Origin: Hymenobacter psychrotolerans DSM 18569
GTDB taxonomy: Bacteria > Bacteroidota > Bacteroidia > Cytophagales > Hymenobacteraceae
Reading direction: 5' to 3'
NCBI RefSeq assembly: GCF_900142395.1
Contig: NZ_FRAS01000009.1
Coordinates: 62,001 to 126,000, forward strand
DNA: 64,000 nucleotides
Both the position numbers and the translations under genes were made by a program. A model generated the notes under the pieces. That model made no database searches. It was not told the origin of the DNA and saw only the letters and a program-made list of their open reading frames with translations. Positions 24,237-32,456 of this stretch are shown in pieces (the stretch's first letter is position 1; each line of letters begins with the position of its first letter).

Positions 24237-24557
24237 ATGGTCAAACGCACTTCACTACTGGCTGCCCTGGCAGGCATTGCCCTGGCCCTGAGCGCCTGTG
24301 ACAGCAACAGCAGCAACGCCGGCGGCAACGCTCCGCTGGATACGGATGCCAACGGCAGCGCCGACATCAATGGCTACGACGCCGGCCCCGACTCTGCTGC
24401 CGCCAACAATGCCGGCGCCGCCTCCACCCGAGGCGACATCAATGCCAACAGCGGCGGCAGCTCCGACGACGGCAACGGCATGGGCACCGGCCCGACCCAG
24501 GGCGGCACCACGGGCTCCGGCACCAGCGGTACTTCCGGCGGCACCACGGGCCAGTAG
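24237..24557 (+). CDS. Small Gly/Ser/Asn-rich lipoprotein
   Basis: 106 residues with a clear lipobox (LALSAC, Cys21). The mature part is almost entirely Gly, Ser, Asn, Asp, Ala and Thr, with calcium-loop-like stretches (DTDANGSADINGYDAG) and a tail of GTTGSGTSGTSGG type. No domain is recognised; it is expected to be disordered and surface- or periplasm-anchored. It precedes a second low-complexity exported protein by 58 nt with no terminator between, so the two form an operon and may work together. Confidence 0.7.
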   Translation: MVKRTSLLAALAGIALALSACDSNSSNAGGNAPLDTDANGSADINGYDAGPDSAAANNAGAASTRGDINANSGGSSDDGNGMGTGPTQGGTTGSGTSGTSGGTTGQ

Positions 24558-24615
24558 CCTCCGCTTCTTCTACCTTTTCCAACCAACCCATTCATCCACC
24601 TACTCTTTCTGAGCT

Positions 24616-25161
24616 ATGAAAAAGCCATCCATTTTCCTAGGCGCCGCGCTTGTGGCGGCATTTGTTGTATCTACCGGCGCAGCGCTGTCCAGCTCCGCTA
24701 ACGCCTCCACCGACCAGGGCTCCACCACCGGCACGACCAGCTCTACCAGCGGCCGGACTACATCGGGCACCACTTCCGGTACCACCTCGGGCACTACCAC
24801 CGGCACGACATCGGGCAGCGGCACTACCACCTCGGGTACTACTTCCGGCACCATGACCTCCGGATCAACTTCCGGCAGTATGACGTCGGGCTCCATGACA
24901 TCGGGGTCTACTTCCGGCAGCACCACAATGGGCACGACTTCCGGCTCTACGAGTGGTAGCAGCACCTCGGGCTCCATGAGCACTTCCGGCAGCTCTACTT
25001 CCGGCAGTTCTACCTCTGGCTCTATGACTTCCGGCCGTAGCGGTAGCACGAGTGGTAGCACTACATCAGGCCGCAACGCAACCAAAACCAAGAAGAAAAC
25101 CGGTTCGTCGACCAGCGGCAGCACCACGTCTTCGCGGAGCACTGGCGGCACCACGTACTAG
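24616..25161 (+). CDS. Exported Ser/Thr/Gly-repeat protein
   Basis: 181 residues. Signal peptide about 1-30 ([23 protein letters not shown]). The rest is a run of short S/T-x-S-G units ([22 protein letters not shown]) with Met at some unit ends, then a lysine patch (TKTKKKTG) and a final STSG/TTSS stretch. Such sequences are likely disordered and may be heavily O-glycosylated after export, or act as matrix or spacer; this is inference. No T9SS sorting domain is present. The DNA is repetitive but codons for Ser and Thr are well varied, so selection on protein composition is likely. Confidence 0.7.
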   Translation: MKKPSIFLGAALVAAFVVSTGAALSSSANASTDQGSTTGTTSSTSGRTTSGTTSGTTSGTTTGTTSGSGTTTSGTTSGTMTSGSTSGSMTSGSMTSGSTSGSTTMGTTSGSTSGSSTSGSMSTSGSSTSGSSTSGSMTSGRSGSTSGSTTSGRNATKTKKKTGSSTSGSTTSSRSTGGTTY

Positions 25162-25181
25162 GGTTTTAGGCCCCCAGTAGC

Positions 25182-25248
25182 AACGCTTTTTACAGCCGCC
25201 CGCAGCCCCGCGTTGTTAGCGAGGTTGCGGGCGGCTGTAAAAAGCGTT
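25182..25248. terminator. Long perfect terminator hairpin
   Basis: 23-bp perfect arms (AACGCTTTTTACAGCCGCCC...) with a 21-nt loop, 20 nt after the stop of the Ser/Thr/Gly gene. Its right arm overlaps the false upstream start at 25213 of the next frame. Confidence 0.8.
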
Positions 25249-25329
25249 TTGGCTGAAAAACGCAGCCCTGCCAACCGTCGTACCCTAGTACTCCCCTTTC
25301 CTTCCAGCCGACTTCTCCCAGGATACCGT

Positions 25330-26862
25330 ATGCCTGCACTCTATTCGGTTTTGCGGCGTCCTTTTGTGCTTGATTTACGGGCGTTGGCGCTGCTGCGGGC
25401 AGCAGTAGCTTTCGTGCTTCTGCTCGATATCGGCATCCGCAGCACCGACCTGGAGGCGCATTACTCTAACCTGGGGGTGCTGCCCCTGCCGGTGCTGCAG
25501 GCACAGGTCTGGAACCCCTATCAGTTTTCGCTGCATGCCAGCAGTGGGCTGTGGCAGGCGCAGGCCCTGTTGTTTGGGCTGGCAGCGGCGGCGGCGGTAG
25601 CGCTGTTTCTGGGCTGGCATACGCGGCTGGTTACGGCTGTTTCGTGGGTGCTGCTGCTGTCGGTGCAGAACCGCAATCCGCTTATCCTGCAGGGCGGCGA
25701 CGACCTGCTGCGGATGCTGTTGTTCTGGGGCTTTTTTCTGCCCTGGGGGCGTGTGTATTCGCTGGATGCCCGGCAACGGCCTGCTCCCGCCTCGCTGCGG
25801 TATGCCAGTGCTGCCACTGCGGCTTATGTACTGCAGCTGGCATTGGTGTACTGGTGCACGGCTATCCTGAAAAGCAGCCCGGAATGGCGGCAGGAAGGTA
25901 CCGCTCTGTACTACGCCCTCAGCCTCGACCAGGTGCTGTTGCCCGGTGGCCGGCTGCTGTATCCCTATCCGGAGTTGCTGCGGGTACTTACGCTGGGCAC
26001 GTTTTATCTGGAGTTGCTGCTGCCGTTTGTGCTCTTCATTCCGTGGCGGGTGTGGTGGTGGCGGCTGCTATTTGTGGGGCTGCTCTGGGGGTTTCACCTC
26101 AGCATTAGTGTCACGCTGTATGTGGGGCTGTTTTTCCTGATCAGCATGGCCTCGGTGCTGGGCCTACTGCCGCCTCGCGCCATGCAGTGGCTGGAAAGGC
26201 GCTGGCTGCCCTACGTGCAGGCAGCGGTACAAGGGCTCGGGAGCCGGCTGCGCCAATGGGCTGCGCCGCTGGTGCGGTGGCGGCCTGGCGTGCGGGTGCA
26301 GGTGGCGGCTTCGCTGGAACTGACCCCCGGACCCCAACGCCTGCTCAAAGCGGCCCGCGAAGGGCTGGTGCTGGGCCTGCTGGCGTACGTGTGCTGGTGG
26401 AACCTCGATAGTTTCTCCCGCCCCGACTGGGCCCTGCGTGAGCAGCTGCGCTGGCTCGGCTACCTCGTCCGGATAGACCAGCACTGGGGCATGTTTGCCC
26501 CGACCGTTTTCAAGGACGACGGCTGGTATCTGCTCGATGGTACCACCACTACTGGCCGGCACCTCGACCTGAACCGCAACGGGGCACCGCTCACCTACGC
26601 CAAGCCCGCCGCCGTAGTAGCCCTCTTCCGCAACGACCGGTGGCGCAAATACTCGGAGAATTACCTGTTTGTGCAAAACAGCTACATGCGGCCTTACTAC
26701 TGCAACTACCTGCTGCGCGTGTGGCAGCAGTCGGGCCGCCCGGCGCTGCGCCGCCTGGATGTCATTTATATGAAAGAAGTTTCGCTGCCCGACTACCGCG
26801 TAGCCACTCCCACCCGCGAGGTGCTGTGCAGCTGCGAGCCGCCGACTTCATCACCCCAATAA
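25330..26862 (+). CDS. HTTM-domain membrane protein
   Basis: 510 residues from ATG 25330. Residues about 10-330 contain eight or more hydrophobic segments, with a first block RALALLRAAVAFVLLLDI and then FLGWHTRLVTAVSW...NRNPLILQGGDDLLRML, matching the HTTM domain (horizontally transferred transmembrane domain, related to vitamin K-dependent gamma-carboxylase). A soluble C-terminal part (about 385-510; RIDQHWGMFAPTVFKDDGWY) is typical of bacterial HTTM proteins. The reaction is unknown; carboxylase chemistry is not assured. The frame continues upstream to 25213, but that overlaps the terminator hairpin, so the shorter start is used. MBL hydrolase follows 44 nt later. Confidence 0.85.
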   Translation: MPALYSVLRRPFVLDLRALALLRAAVAFVLLLDIGIRSTDLEAHYSNLGVLPLPVLQAQVWNPYQFSLHASSGLWQAQALLFGLAAAAAVALFLGWHTRLVTAVSWVLLLSVQNRNPLILQGGDDLLRMLLFWGFFLPWGRVYSLDARQRPAPASLRYASAATAAYVLQLALVYWCTAILKSSPEWRQEGTALYYALSLDQVLLPGGRLLYPYPELLRVLTLGTFYLELLLPFVLFIPWRVWWWRLLFVGLLWGFHLSISVTLYVGLFFLISMASVLGLLPPRAMQWLERRWLPYVQAAVQGLGSRLRQWAAPLVRWRPGVRVQVAASLELTPGPQRLLKAAREGLVLGLLAYVCWWNLDSFSRPDWALREQLRWLGYLVRIDQHWGMFAPTVFKDDGWYLLDGTTTTGRHLDLNRNGAPLTYAKPAAVVALFRNDRWRKYSENYLFVQNSYMRPYYCNYLLRVWQQSGRPALRRLDVIYMKEVSLPDYRVATPTREVLCSCEPPTSSPQ

Positions 26863-26906
26863 GGCAGCCAACGCCCATCAGCTGCCCGCTTAAACCAACT
26901 TTTCCC

Positions 26907-27893
26907 ATGAACGAATCTGCCACTGCTTCTCTGAAAGCCAACCGCGCCAATACGCCGGCCCTCCTGCACGTAGTGCCGGGCATCTGGGGTTTGCGCAACG
27001 TGTTCGTCAACCTGTACTATGTGCGCAACCCCGATGCGCCTACCGACCCCTGGGTGCTGGTAGATGCGGGCCTGCCCGGCGCGGGCAGCAAAATTCAGCA
27101 CAATGCCGAAGCCCTGTTCGGGCCCGACTCTCCGCCCGCGGCCATTCTGCTGACGCATGGCCACTTCGACCACGTAGGCGCCCTGCCTGATCTGCTGGAA
27201 ACCTGGCCCGACGTGGTGGTGTACGCGCATCCGCTGGAGCTGCCTTATCTGCGGGGCATGTCGTCGTATCCGCCACCGGACCCCTCCGTGGGCGGCGGCG
27301 CTATGGCTGCCATGTCGTTTCTGTACCCGAAAAAGCCGCTGGACCTGGGCCAGCGGGTGCAGCCCCTGCCCGCCGATGGCTCGGTGCCCCACTTGCCGGG
27401 CTGGCGCTGGCTGCATACGCCCGGCCACACGCCGGGGCACGTTTCGTTTTTCCGGGAGCAGGACAAGACTTTGCTGGCCGGTGATGCCTTCGTGACGGTG
27501 CAGGCCGAGTCGGGACTGGCCACGCTAACCCAGCAGCAGGAAGTGAACGGGCCGCCCGCCTACTTCACCCAGGACTGGGAGCAGGCGGCGGCTTCGGTGG
27601 CCAAGCTGGCGGCGCTACAGCCGGCCGTAGCCGCCACCGGCCACGGCATCCCGATGCGGGGCAACCGGCTTCGGCAACAGCTTCTGGAACTGGCGCAGCA
27701 CTTCGCCGAGCGGGCGGTGCCGGCCCACGGGCGCTACGTAGGCCACCCCGCCACCGCCGATGAAACAGGTGTGACCTATGTGCCGCCAGTGCCCAAAACC
27801 GGAATACCGCTCTGGGTGGTAGGAGCTACGCTGGCGGCCAGTCTCTTCGTTATCATCCGGCAGCAGGAGCAGCGCAGCAAACGCCCCCATTAA
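26907..27893 (+). CDS. MBL-fold metallo-hydrolase with C-terminal membrane anchor
   Basis: 328 residues. The metallo-beta-lactamase motif THGHFDHVG supplies His84, His86, Asp88 and His89; HTPGHTPGH and GDAFV give further zinc ligands, and ATGHGIPM the last His. The fold hydrolyses thioesters or similar bonds; glyoxalase II-like enzymes are the nearest general type, but the substrate is not identifiable. A single hydrophobic segment near the C-terminus (IPLWVVGATLAASLFVII) followed by basic residues would anchor it to the inner membrane. It probably shares a transcript with the HTTM gene. Confidence 0.85.
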   Translation: MNESATASLKANRANTPALLHVVPGIWGLRNVFVNLYYVRNPDAPTDPWVLVDAGLPGAGSKIQHNAEALFGPDSPPAAILLTHGHFDHVGALPDLLETWPDVVVYAHPLELPYLRGMSSYPPPDPSVGGGAMAAMSFLYPKKPLDLGQRVQPLPADGSVPHLPGWRWLHTPGHTPGHVSFFREQDKTLLAGDAFVTVQAESGLATLTQQQEVNGPPAYFTQDWEQAAASVAKLAALQPAVAATGHGIPMRGNRLRQQLLELAQHFAERAVPAHGRYVGHPATADETGVTYVPPVPKTGIPLWVVGATLAASLFVIIRQQEQRSKRPH

Positions 27894-28083
27894 CCCCCAA
27901 CCCACTAAAGCTTCATGTAGACTGCGTCGGCCGCAGCAGTTGTGGCCAGCGCAGCTATGGTTCTGCTCTCCAGTTTCTTGTTTAGATGAAGTATTCCTCA
28001 CATTCCTCCCTGACCGGTGCGGAGGTACGGCGCTACATCAGAAAACTACGGTGTTTGAATCTGCGTCGATTCTGACAACCAAT

Positions 28084-28144
28084 ACCGCCTCAATAAGAAC
28101 GGGCCCGCAGCACCATGCTGCGGGCCCGTTCTTATTGAGGCGGT
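28084..28144. terminator. Long bidirectional terminator (29-bp perfect arms)
   Basis: ACCGCCTCAATAAGAACGGG... and its exact complement flank a 3-nt loop (CCA), between the convergent MBL gene and LolC/E-like gene. It lacks long T-runs, but the 29-bp stem is unusually stable. Confidence 0.75.
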
Positions 28145-28160
28145 GGCCATCCTATACCGC

Positions 28161-29375
28161 TTAATCGAACTTGATAGCCGTGACGGGCTTGATGCGCGAA
28201 ATCAGATATGTGGGGATGAGCACGGCCAGCAGCGAGGTGGCAAACACGGCCGCGTTCAGAATCACGATGATGGTCGGGTCCCAGAAAATCGGCACCCGGT
28301 CCATGTAGTAGTTTTCGGGGTCGAGCGGGATGAGGTGCGTGTAGTACTGAATGGCGCAGAAGCCCAGCCCCACCAGATTGCCGAACAGCATCCCGCGCAG
28401 CGTCAGGCTCAGCCCCCGAAAAAAGAACATGCTGCGAATCTGCCGGTCTGTGGCTCCAATGGCTTTCAGCACCCCAATCATGTTGGTGCGCTCCAGAATC
28501 ATGATGAAGATGGTGGCCACCATGTTGAACGTGGCCACAAAGATGATCAAGACCAAAAAGATGATGACGTTGCGGTTGAGCAGCTGCAGCCAGTCGAAAA
28601 GCTGCGCGTACTGGTCCGTAATCTTGTCCAGCTTCAGGTCGTAGCGCAGGTTCTCGTAGAGCGTTTCGGCCACCGGGTCCAGGCGGTTGAAGTCTTTGAG
28701 CACCACTTCCACGCCGCCTACCAGCGAGTCGGGCCAGGCATTCAGCTCCCGGATCTGGCGAATGTCGCCGATGACGTACACCTCGTCGAACTCGTCGAGC
28801 CCGGTCTGGTAGATGCCTTTCACGGTAAATTTGCGCACCCGCGGCGGGTTCTGGATGAAGTAGAACAGCGCATCATCCCCGACTTTGAGCCGCAGCTTGT
28901 CGGCCACTTTGCGCGAGAGCAGAATGTCGTTACTGGCCGCCGAGTCGGGGAACGTCAGGAAGGTGCCGGCCTGCAGGTTCTGGCGCATCGGCGACTGGCC
29001 ATCTTCCTCCGAAATGCCTTTGAGCACCACGCCCAGCACTTCCTCTCTGGTTTTGATGATGGCCGTTTTGCGGGCAAAGGGCTGAATCGTCTGCACCTGC
29101 GGGAAGCGGTGCAGATCCTGCACGAGGCTGGGCCCGCCGATGGGCTCTACCTCCAGCGAGTTGTTAGTGTCGTACTTGCTGATCTGCAGGTGCGCCCCGA
29201 ACGAGAATATTTTGCTCTGGATTTCGTTGCGAAATCCTTCGAGGATAGCAAAGGACACAATCATCACGGCAACGCCCATGGCAATGCTGATGATGGCTAT
29301 CTTTGTCACCGACGAGGTAAAAGACCCCGAGTCGGCTCCGTCAATCTTGTGGGATATGTACCGCGAGACGTTCAC
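28161..29375 (-). CDS. FtsX-like ABC transporter permease (LolC/LolE type)
   Basis: 404 residues, GTG start. N-terminal membrane segment (about 22-48, SSVTKIAIISIAMGVAVMIV), a large periplasmic domain (about 49-270) and three more membrane segments at the C-terminus (about 275-300, 320-350, 370-395), with the FtsX motif NRNVIIFLVLIIFVATFNMV. This topology is that of LolC/LolE, which together with the ATPase LolD release lipoproteins from the inner membrane. No ATPase gene is adjacent, so it may pair with a distant LolD. Its start is 48 bp from the divergent NamZ-like gene, so the two promoters must overlap; a TAGCTTTA box lies at 29383-29390 on the minus strand. Confidence 0.85.
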   Translation of the reverse strand: MNVSRYISHKIDGADSGSFTSSVTKIAIISIAMGVAVMIVSFAILEGFRNEIQSKIFSFGAHLQISKYDTNNSLEVEPIGGPSLVQDLHRFPQVQTIQPFARKTAIIKTREEVLGVVLKGISEEDGQSPMRQNLQAGTFLTFPDSAASNDILLSRKVADKLRLKVGDDALFYFIQNPPRVRKFTVKGIYQTGLDEFDEVYVIGDIRQIRELNAWPDSLVGGVEVVLKDFNRLDPVAETLYENLRYDLKLDKITDQYAQLFDWLQLLNRNVIIFLVLIIFVATFNMVATIFIMILERTNMIGVLKAIGATDRQIRSMFFFRGLSLTLRGMLFGNLVGLGFCAIQYYTHLIPLDPENYYMDRVPIFWDPTIIVILNAAVFATSLLAVLIPTYLISRIKPVTAIKFD

Positions 29376-29423
29376 TGCCGTAAAGCTACGCGTCTACGCT
29401 CAGTTTCCTAGCTTCGTTACTCC

Positions 29424-30683
29424 ATGCCGCTATCCAATCTCGCCAGCCTGCTGAGCACCACGCTGCTGCTCGCCAACTGCAGTGCCACTTCGCCCACCCA
29501 AACCAGCGCCACTGCTCCGGCAGCAGCGCCCACCGCTACCGTGGCTTCGCCGCCGCAGGTTGTCGCAGAGGCGCCCCCAGCCGCCACGCCGCTGCGCGTA
29601 GGCGCCGAGCAGTTCAGCCGCTACCTGCCCCAGCTGAAAGGCAAGCGCGTAGGCCTGGTGGTGAACCAGACCGCGCTGGTTGGCCGGGCGTTTCTGGTAG
29701 ATACGCTGCTGGCCCAGGGTGTGCCCGTGAAGGTGATATTCGGGCCGGAGCACGGTTTCCGGGGCGAAGCGGCCGACGGCGCGACCATCAAAGACGGCAA
29801 AGACGCCCGCAGCGGCCTGCCGGTGCGCAGCCTTTACGGGGCCACCAAGAAGCCCACGCCGGCCATGCTCGCCGACGTGGATGTGCTGGTTTTCGATATT
29901 CAGGACGTGGGCGTGCGGTTCTATACCTTCATCAGCACCATGCACTACGTGATGGAGGCCGCCGCCGAGCAGGGCAAGGAAGTCATTGTTCTGGACCGGC
30001 CCAACCCCAACGGCTGGTACGTGGATGGGCCCGTGCTGGAGCCACAGCACAAGTCGTTTGTGGGCATGCACCCCATTCCAGTGGTGCACGGACTCACGGT
30101 GGGCGAGCTGGCTCAGATGATAAACGGCGAGAAATGGCTGGCCGGCGGCAAGCAGTGCAAGCTCACGGTGGTGCCCGTGGCCGGCTACACCCACGCCACC
30201 CGCTACGAGTTGCCGGTGCGGCCTTCGCCCAACCTGCCCAACGCGCATTCGGTTTCGCTCTACCCCACCATCTGCCTGTTTGAGGGCACCGATGTGAGCG
30301 TAGGCCGCGGCACCGACATGCCGTTTGAGGTGGTAGGAGCGCCCACCCAGCCCGCCACCCGGCCGTTCCGCTTCACGCCCAAGCCCAATACCGGCTCGCC
30401 CACGCCGCCTCAGAACGGCAAGCTCTGCTACGGCCTCGACCTGCGCCAGACCGGCAACGACATAGGCTTCACGGTGAAGTATCTGCTGGACTTCTATCAG
30501 CAAAGCACGGCCAAAGACAAGTTCTTCGGCAAATACTTCGAGCAGCTGACCGGCACGAGCACCGTACGCCAGATGGTGATGGCCGGCAAGTCGGAGCAGG
30601 AAATCCGGCAGAGCTGGGAGCCCGCGCTGAGCCAGTACAAGGCCATGCGCCAGAAGTACCTGCTGTACCCGGATTCTAAGTAG
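29424..30683 (+). CDS. namZ: NamZ/DUF1343 exo-beta-N-acetylmuramidase lipoprotein
   Basis: 419 residues. Lipobox LLLANC (Cys19), then a Thr/Ala/Pro-rich linker to about residue 55. The conserved DUF1343 part follows: GKRVGLVVNQTALV, FGPEHGFRGEA, DVLVFDIQDVGVRFYT, VLDRPNPNG, and EGTDVSVGRGTDMPFE. NamZ-type enzymes remove N-acetylmuramic acid from the non-reducing end of peptidoglycan fragments, so the protein likely serves cell-wall recycling from the outer surface of the periplasm. The lipid anchor is predicted from the sequence. ATG 29424 is the only start with a signal peptide. Confidence 0.9.
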   Translation: MPLSNLASLLSTTLLLANCSATSPTQTSATAPAAAPTATVASPPQVVAEAPPAATPLRVGAEQFSRYLPQLKGKRVGLVVNQTALVGRAFLVDTLLAQGVPVKVIFGPEHGFRGEAADGATIKDGKDARSGLPVRSLYGATKKPTPAMLADVDVLVFDIQDVGVRFYTFISTMHYVMEAAAEQGKEVIVLDRPNPNGWYVDGPVLEPQHKSFVGMHPIPVVHGLTVGELAQMINGEKWLAGGKQCKLTVVPVAGYTHATRYELPVRPSPNLPNAHSVSLYPTICLFEGTDVSVGRGTDMPFEVVGAPTQPATRPFRFTPKPNTGSPTPPQNGKLCYGLDLRQTGNDIGFTVKYLLDFYQQSTAKDKFFGKYFEQLTGTSTVRQMVMAGKSEQEIRQSWEPALSQYKAMRQKYLLYPDSK

Positions 30684-30684
30684 A

Positions 30685-30773
30685 GTGAGTAGATGAGTAA
30701 AGGAGTATGGCGGCCATAGTGCTGCGCTTATTCATTCACTCATCCAAACATTCACTCATTCACTCATTACTAA
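30685..30773. repeat. Degenerate GAGTGA / TCATTCA mirrored tract
   Basis: Begins with GAGTGAGTAGATGAGTAAAG and ends with a run of TCATTCACTCATTCA words directly before the fmt ATG. The two halves are imperfect inverted copies and can fold into a hairpin in the fmt leader. Similar tracts are at 4150-4359 and 47342-47475. Confidence 0.6.
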
Positions 30774-31733
30774 ATGCTGAACATCATTTTCATGGGCACG
30801 CCGGAATTTGCGGTGCCCACCCTGGACGCTTTGCTTAGCTGGGAAGGCTGCCAGGTGGTAGCGGTAGTCACGGCCCCCGACAAGCCCGCCGGACGCGGCC
30901 GGCAGCTGGCGGAGTCGGCGGTGAAGCAGGCGGCGGTGCGGCACGGCCTGCCGGTGCTGCAGCCCACCAACCTCAAGTCGCCGGAGTTTCAGGCGGAGCT
31001 GAAGAGCTACGCCGCCGATTTGCAGGTGGTCGTAGCGTTCCGGATGCTGCCCGAGGCCGTCTGGAACATGCCGCCGCGCGGCAGCATCAACATTCACGCC
31101 TCCCTGCTGCCCCAGTACCGGGGCGCGGCGCCCATCAACTGGGCCCTCATCCACGGCGAAACCCAGACCGGCGTTACGTCCTTTTTCCTGCGCCACGAAA
31201 TAGATACCGGCGACCTGATTTTTCAGGACATCGTGCCCATTGCCGATGAAGACGACTTCGGGACGCTGTATGAGAAGCTGAAAACGGCCGGGGCGGCGCT
31301 GGCGCTGCGCACGGTGCAGGCCATTGCGGCCGGCACGGCCCCCAGCCTGCCCCAGCAGGAAAGCGACGAGCTGCGGGCCGCCCCCAAGATTCAGAAGGAA
31401 ACCGGCCGGCTGGACTTCACGGAGGCGGCGCCGGCGCTGGCCAACCGGGTGCGGGGCCTCTCGCCCATTCCCACGGCCTTCACCCGGCTGCCCGATGGCC
31501 GCACGCTTAAAGTGTTCAAGGCGCAGCCCTTCGACGACGAGGAAGCCAGCGGCCCCGACTCGGGTGGCGCCGGCACCTGGCACACTGATGGCCGCACCTA
31601 CCTGCGCGTGCAAACCGGCAGCGGCCTGCTCGACCTGCTCGATGTGCAGCTGGAGGGCAAAAAGCGCATGCCCGTGCAGGAGTTTCTGCGGGGCTTCAAT
31701 GTGGCAGTGCTGACGCCGAAGTCCGGCGGATAA
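30774..31733 (+). CDS. fmt: Methionyl-tRNA formyltransferase
   Basis: 319 residues, the usual length. Formylates Met-tRNAfMet with 10-formyltetrahydrofolate to start translation. The catalytic triad Asn106, His108 and Asp144 falls at the same numbers as in E. coli (INIHASLLPQYRGAAP; HEIDTGD). The C-terminal OB-like domain for tRNA binding is present (about 205-315). The folate enzyme gene folA follows 127 bp later, a sensible partner because both use the folate pool. Confidence 0.97.
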   Translation: MLNIIFMGTPEFAVPTLDALLSWEGCQVVAVVTAPDKPAGRGRQLAESAVKQAAVRHGLPVLQPTNLKSPEFQAELKSYAADLQVVVAFRMLPEAVWNMPPRGSINIHASLLPQYRGAAPINWALIHGETQTGVTSFFLRHEIDTGDLIFQDIVPIADEDDFGTLYEKLKTAGAALALRTVQAIAAGTAPSLPQQESDELRAAPKIQKETGRLDFTEAAPALANRVRGLSPIPTAFTRLPDGRTLKVFKAQPFDDEEASGPDSGGAGTWHTDGRTYLRVQTGSGLLDLLDVQLEGKKRMPVQEFLRGFNVAVLTPKSGG

Positions 31734-31860
31734 GCATTACCAGTGGCTTACTGCCGCCAGAGTTTCTCCGGCTACCATACTCCAGCGGGCACTCTGCCCC
31801 AAACAACCGAGCGAGAAGCAGGCTTATGAAGTCTGATACTTGCCCCTAACCCCTGATTGA

Positions 31861-32346
31861 ATGCTCGCATTTGTAGTGGCCATTGCTGAAAACAACGTCA
31901 TCGGCAACGATAATCAATTGCTCTGGCACCTGCCCGACGACCTGAAGCACTTCAAGCGCCTCACCCAGGGCCACCCCGTTGTGATGGGCCGGCGCACCTA
32001 CGAAAGCATCGGCCGGCCGCTGCCCAACCGCACCAACATCGTAGTAACCCGCCAGGCCGACTGGCAGGCGGACGGCTGCGAAGTAGCGTATTCCGTGCCC
32101 GATGCGCTGGAGCAGGCAACTCAGCTGGATGCAGAAGTATTCGTCATCGGCGGCGCCGAAATTTACCGCCAGGCCCTGCCTGCCGCCGATATCATCTACC
32201 TGACGGAGGTGCATCACGCATTTGAAGGCGACGTGGTATTCCCGGAGCTCAACAACACCGAATGGCGCGAAGAGTCGCGGGAGCGGCACGAGCCGGATGA
32301 GAAGCACGCCTACGCTTTCAGCTTCGTCACGCTGCGCAGAAGATAG
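31861..32346 (+). CDS. folA: Dihydrofolate reductase
   Basis: 161 residues. Reduces dihydrofolate to tetrahydrofolate with NADPH. The active-site acid is Asp27 (WHLPDDLKHF), at the E. coli position; NVIG, GRRTYESIGRPLP and FVIGGAEIY are the other family motifs. Full-length single domain, cytoplasmic. Likely transcribed with fmt, ending at the terminator 32403-32434. Confidence 0.97.
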   Translation: MLAFVVAIAENNVIGNDNQLLWHLPDDLKHFKRLTQGHPVVMGRRTYESIGRPLPNRTNIVVTRQADWQADGCEVAYSVPDALEQATQLDAEVFVIGGAEIYRQALPAADIIYLTEVHHAFEGDVVFPELNNTEWREESRERHEPDEKHAYAFSFVTLRRR

Positions 32347-32402
32347 GCTGCGGCCCAGGCCGCTCATCACCACACTCCGCCAAATGCAGAGTTGACCACA
32401 AA

Positions 32403-32434
32403 AAAGCAGGCCGCCCCTCGGGGCGGCCTGCTTT
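32403..32434. terminator. Bidirectional terminator
   Basis: AAAGCAGGCCGCCCC and its complement around a 2-4 nt loop, A- and T-flanked, between convergent folA (+) and porU (-). Confidence 0.85.
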
Positions 32435-32456
32435 CGTTAGGCGCAAAATCTGGTGG

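Noticed and set aside
24616..25161. Treating the Ser/Thr/Gly-repeat gene as a non-coding low-complexity repeat.
   Set aside because: It has a start, a strong signal peptide, a stop, varied codons for each repeated residue and a terminator behind it.
25213..25329. Upstream start of the HTTM protein.
   Set aside because: It lies within the right arm of a strong terminator hairpin; ATG 25330 gives a normal HTTM N-terminus.
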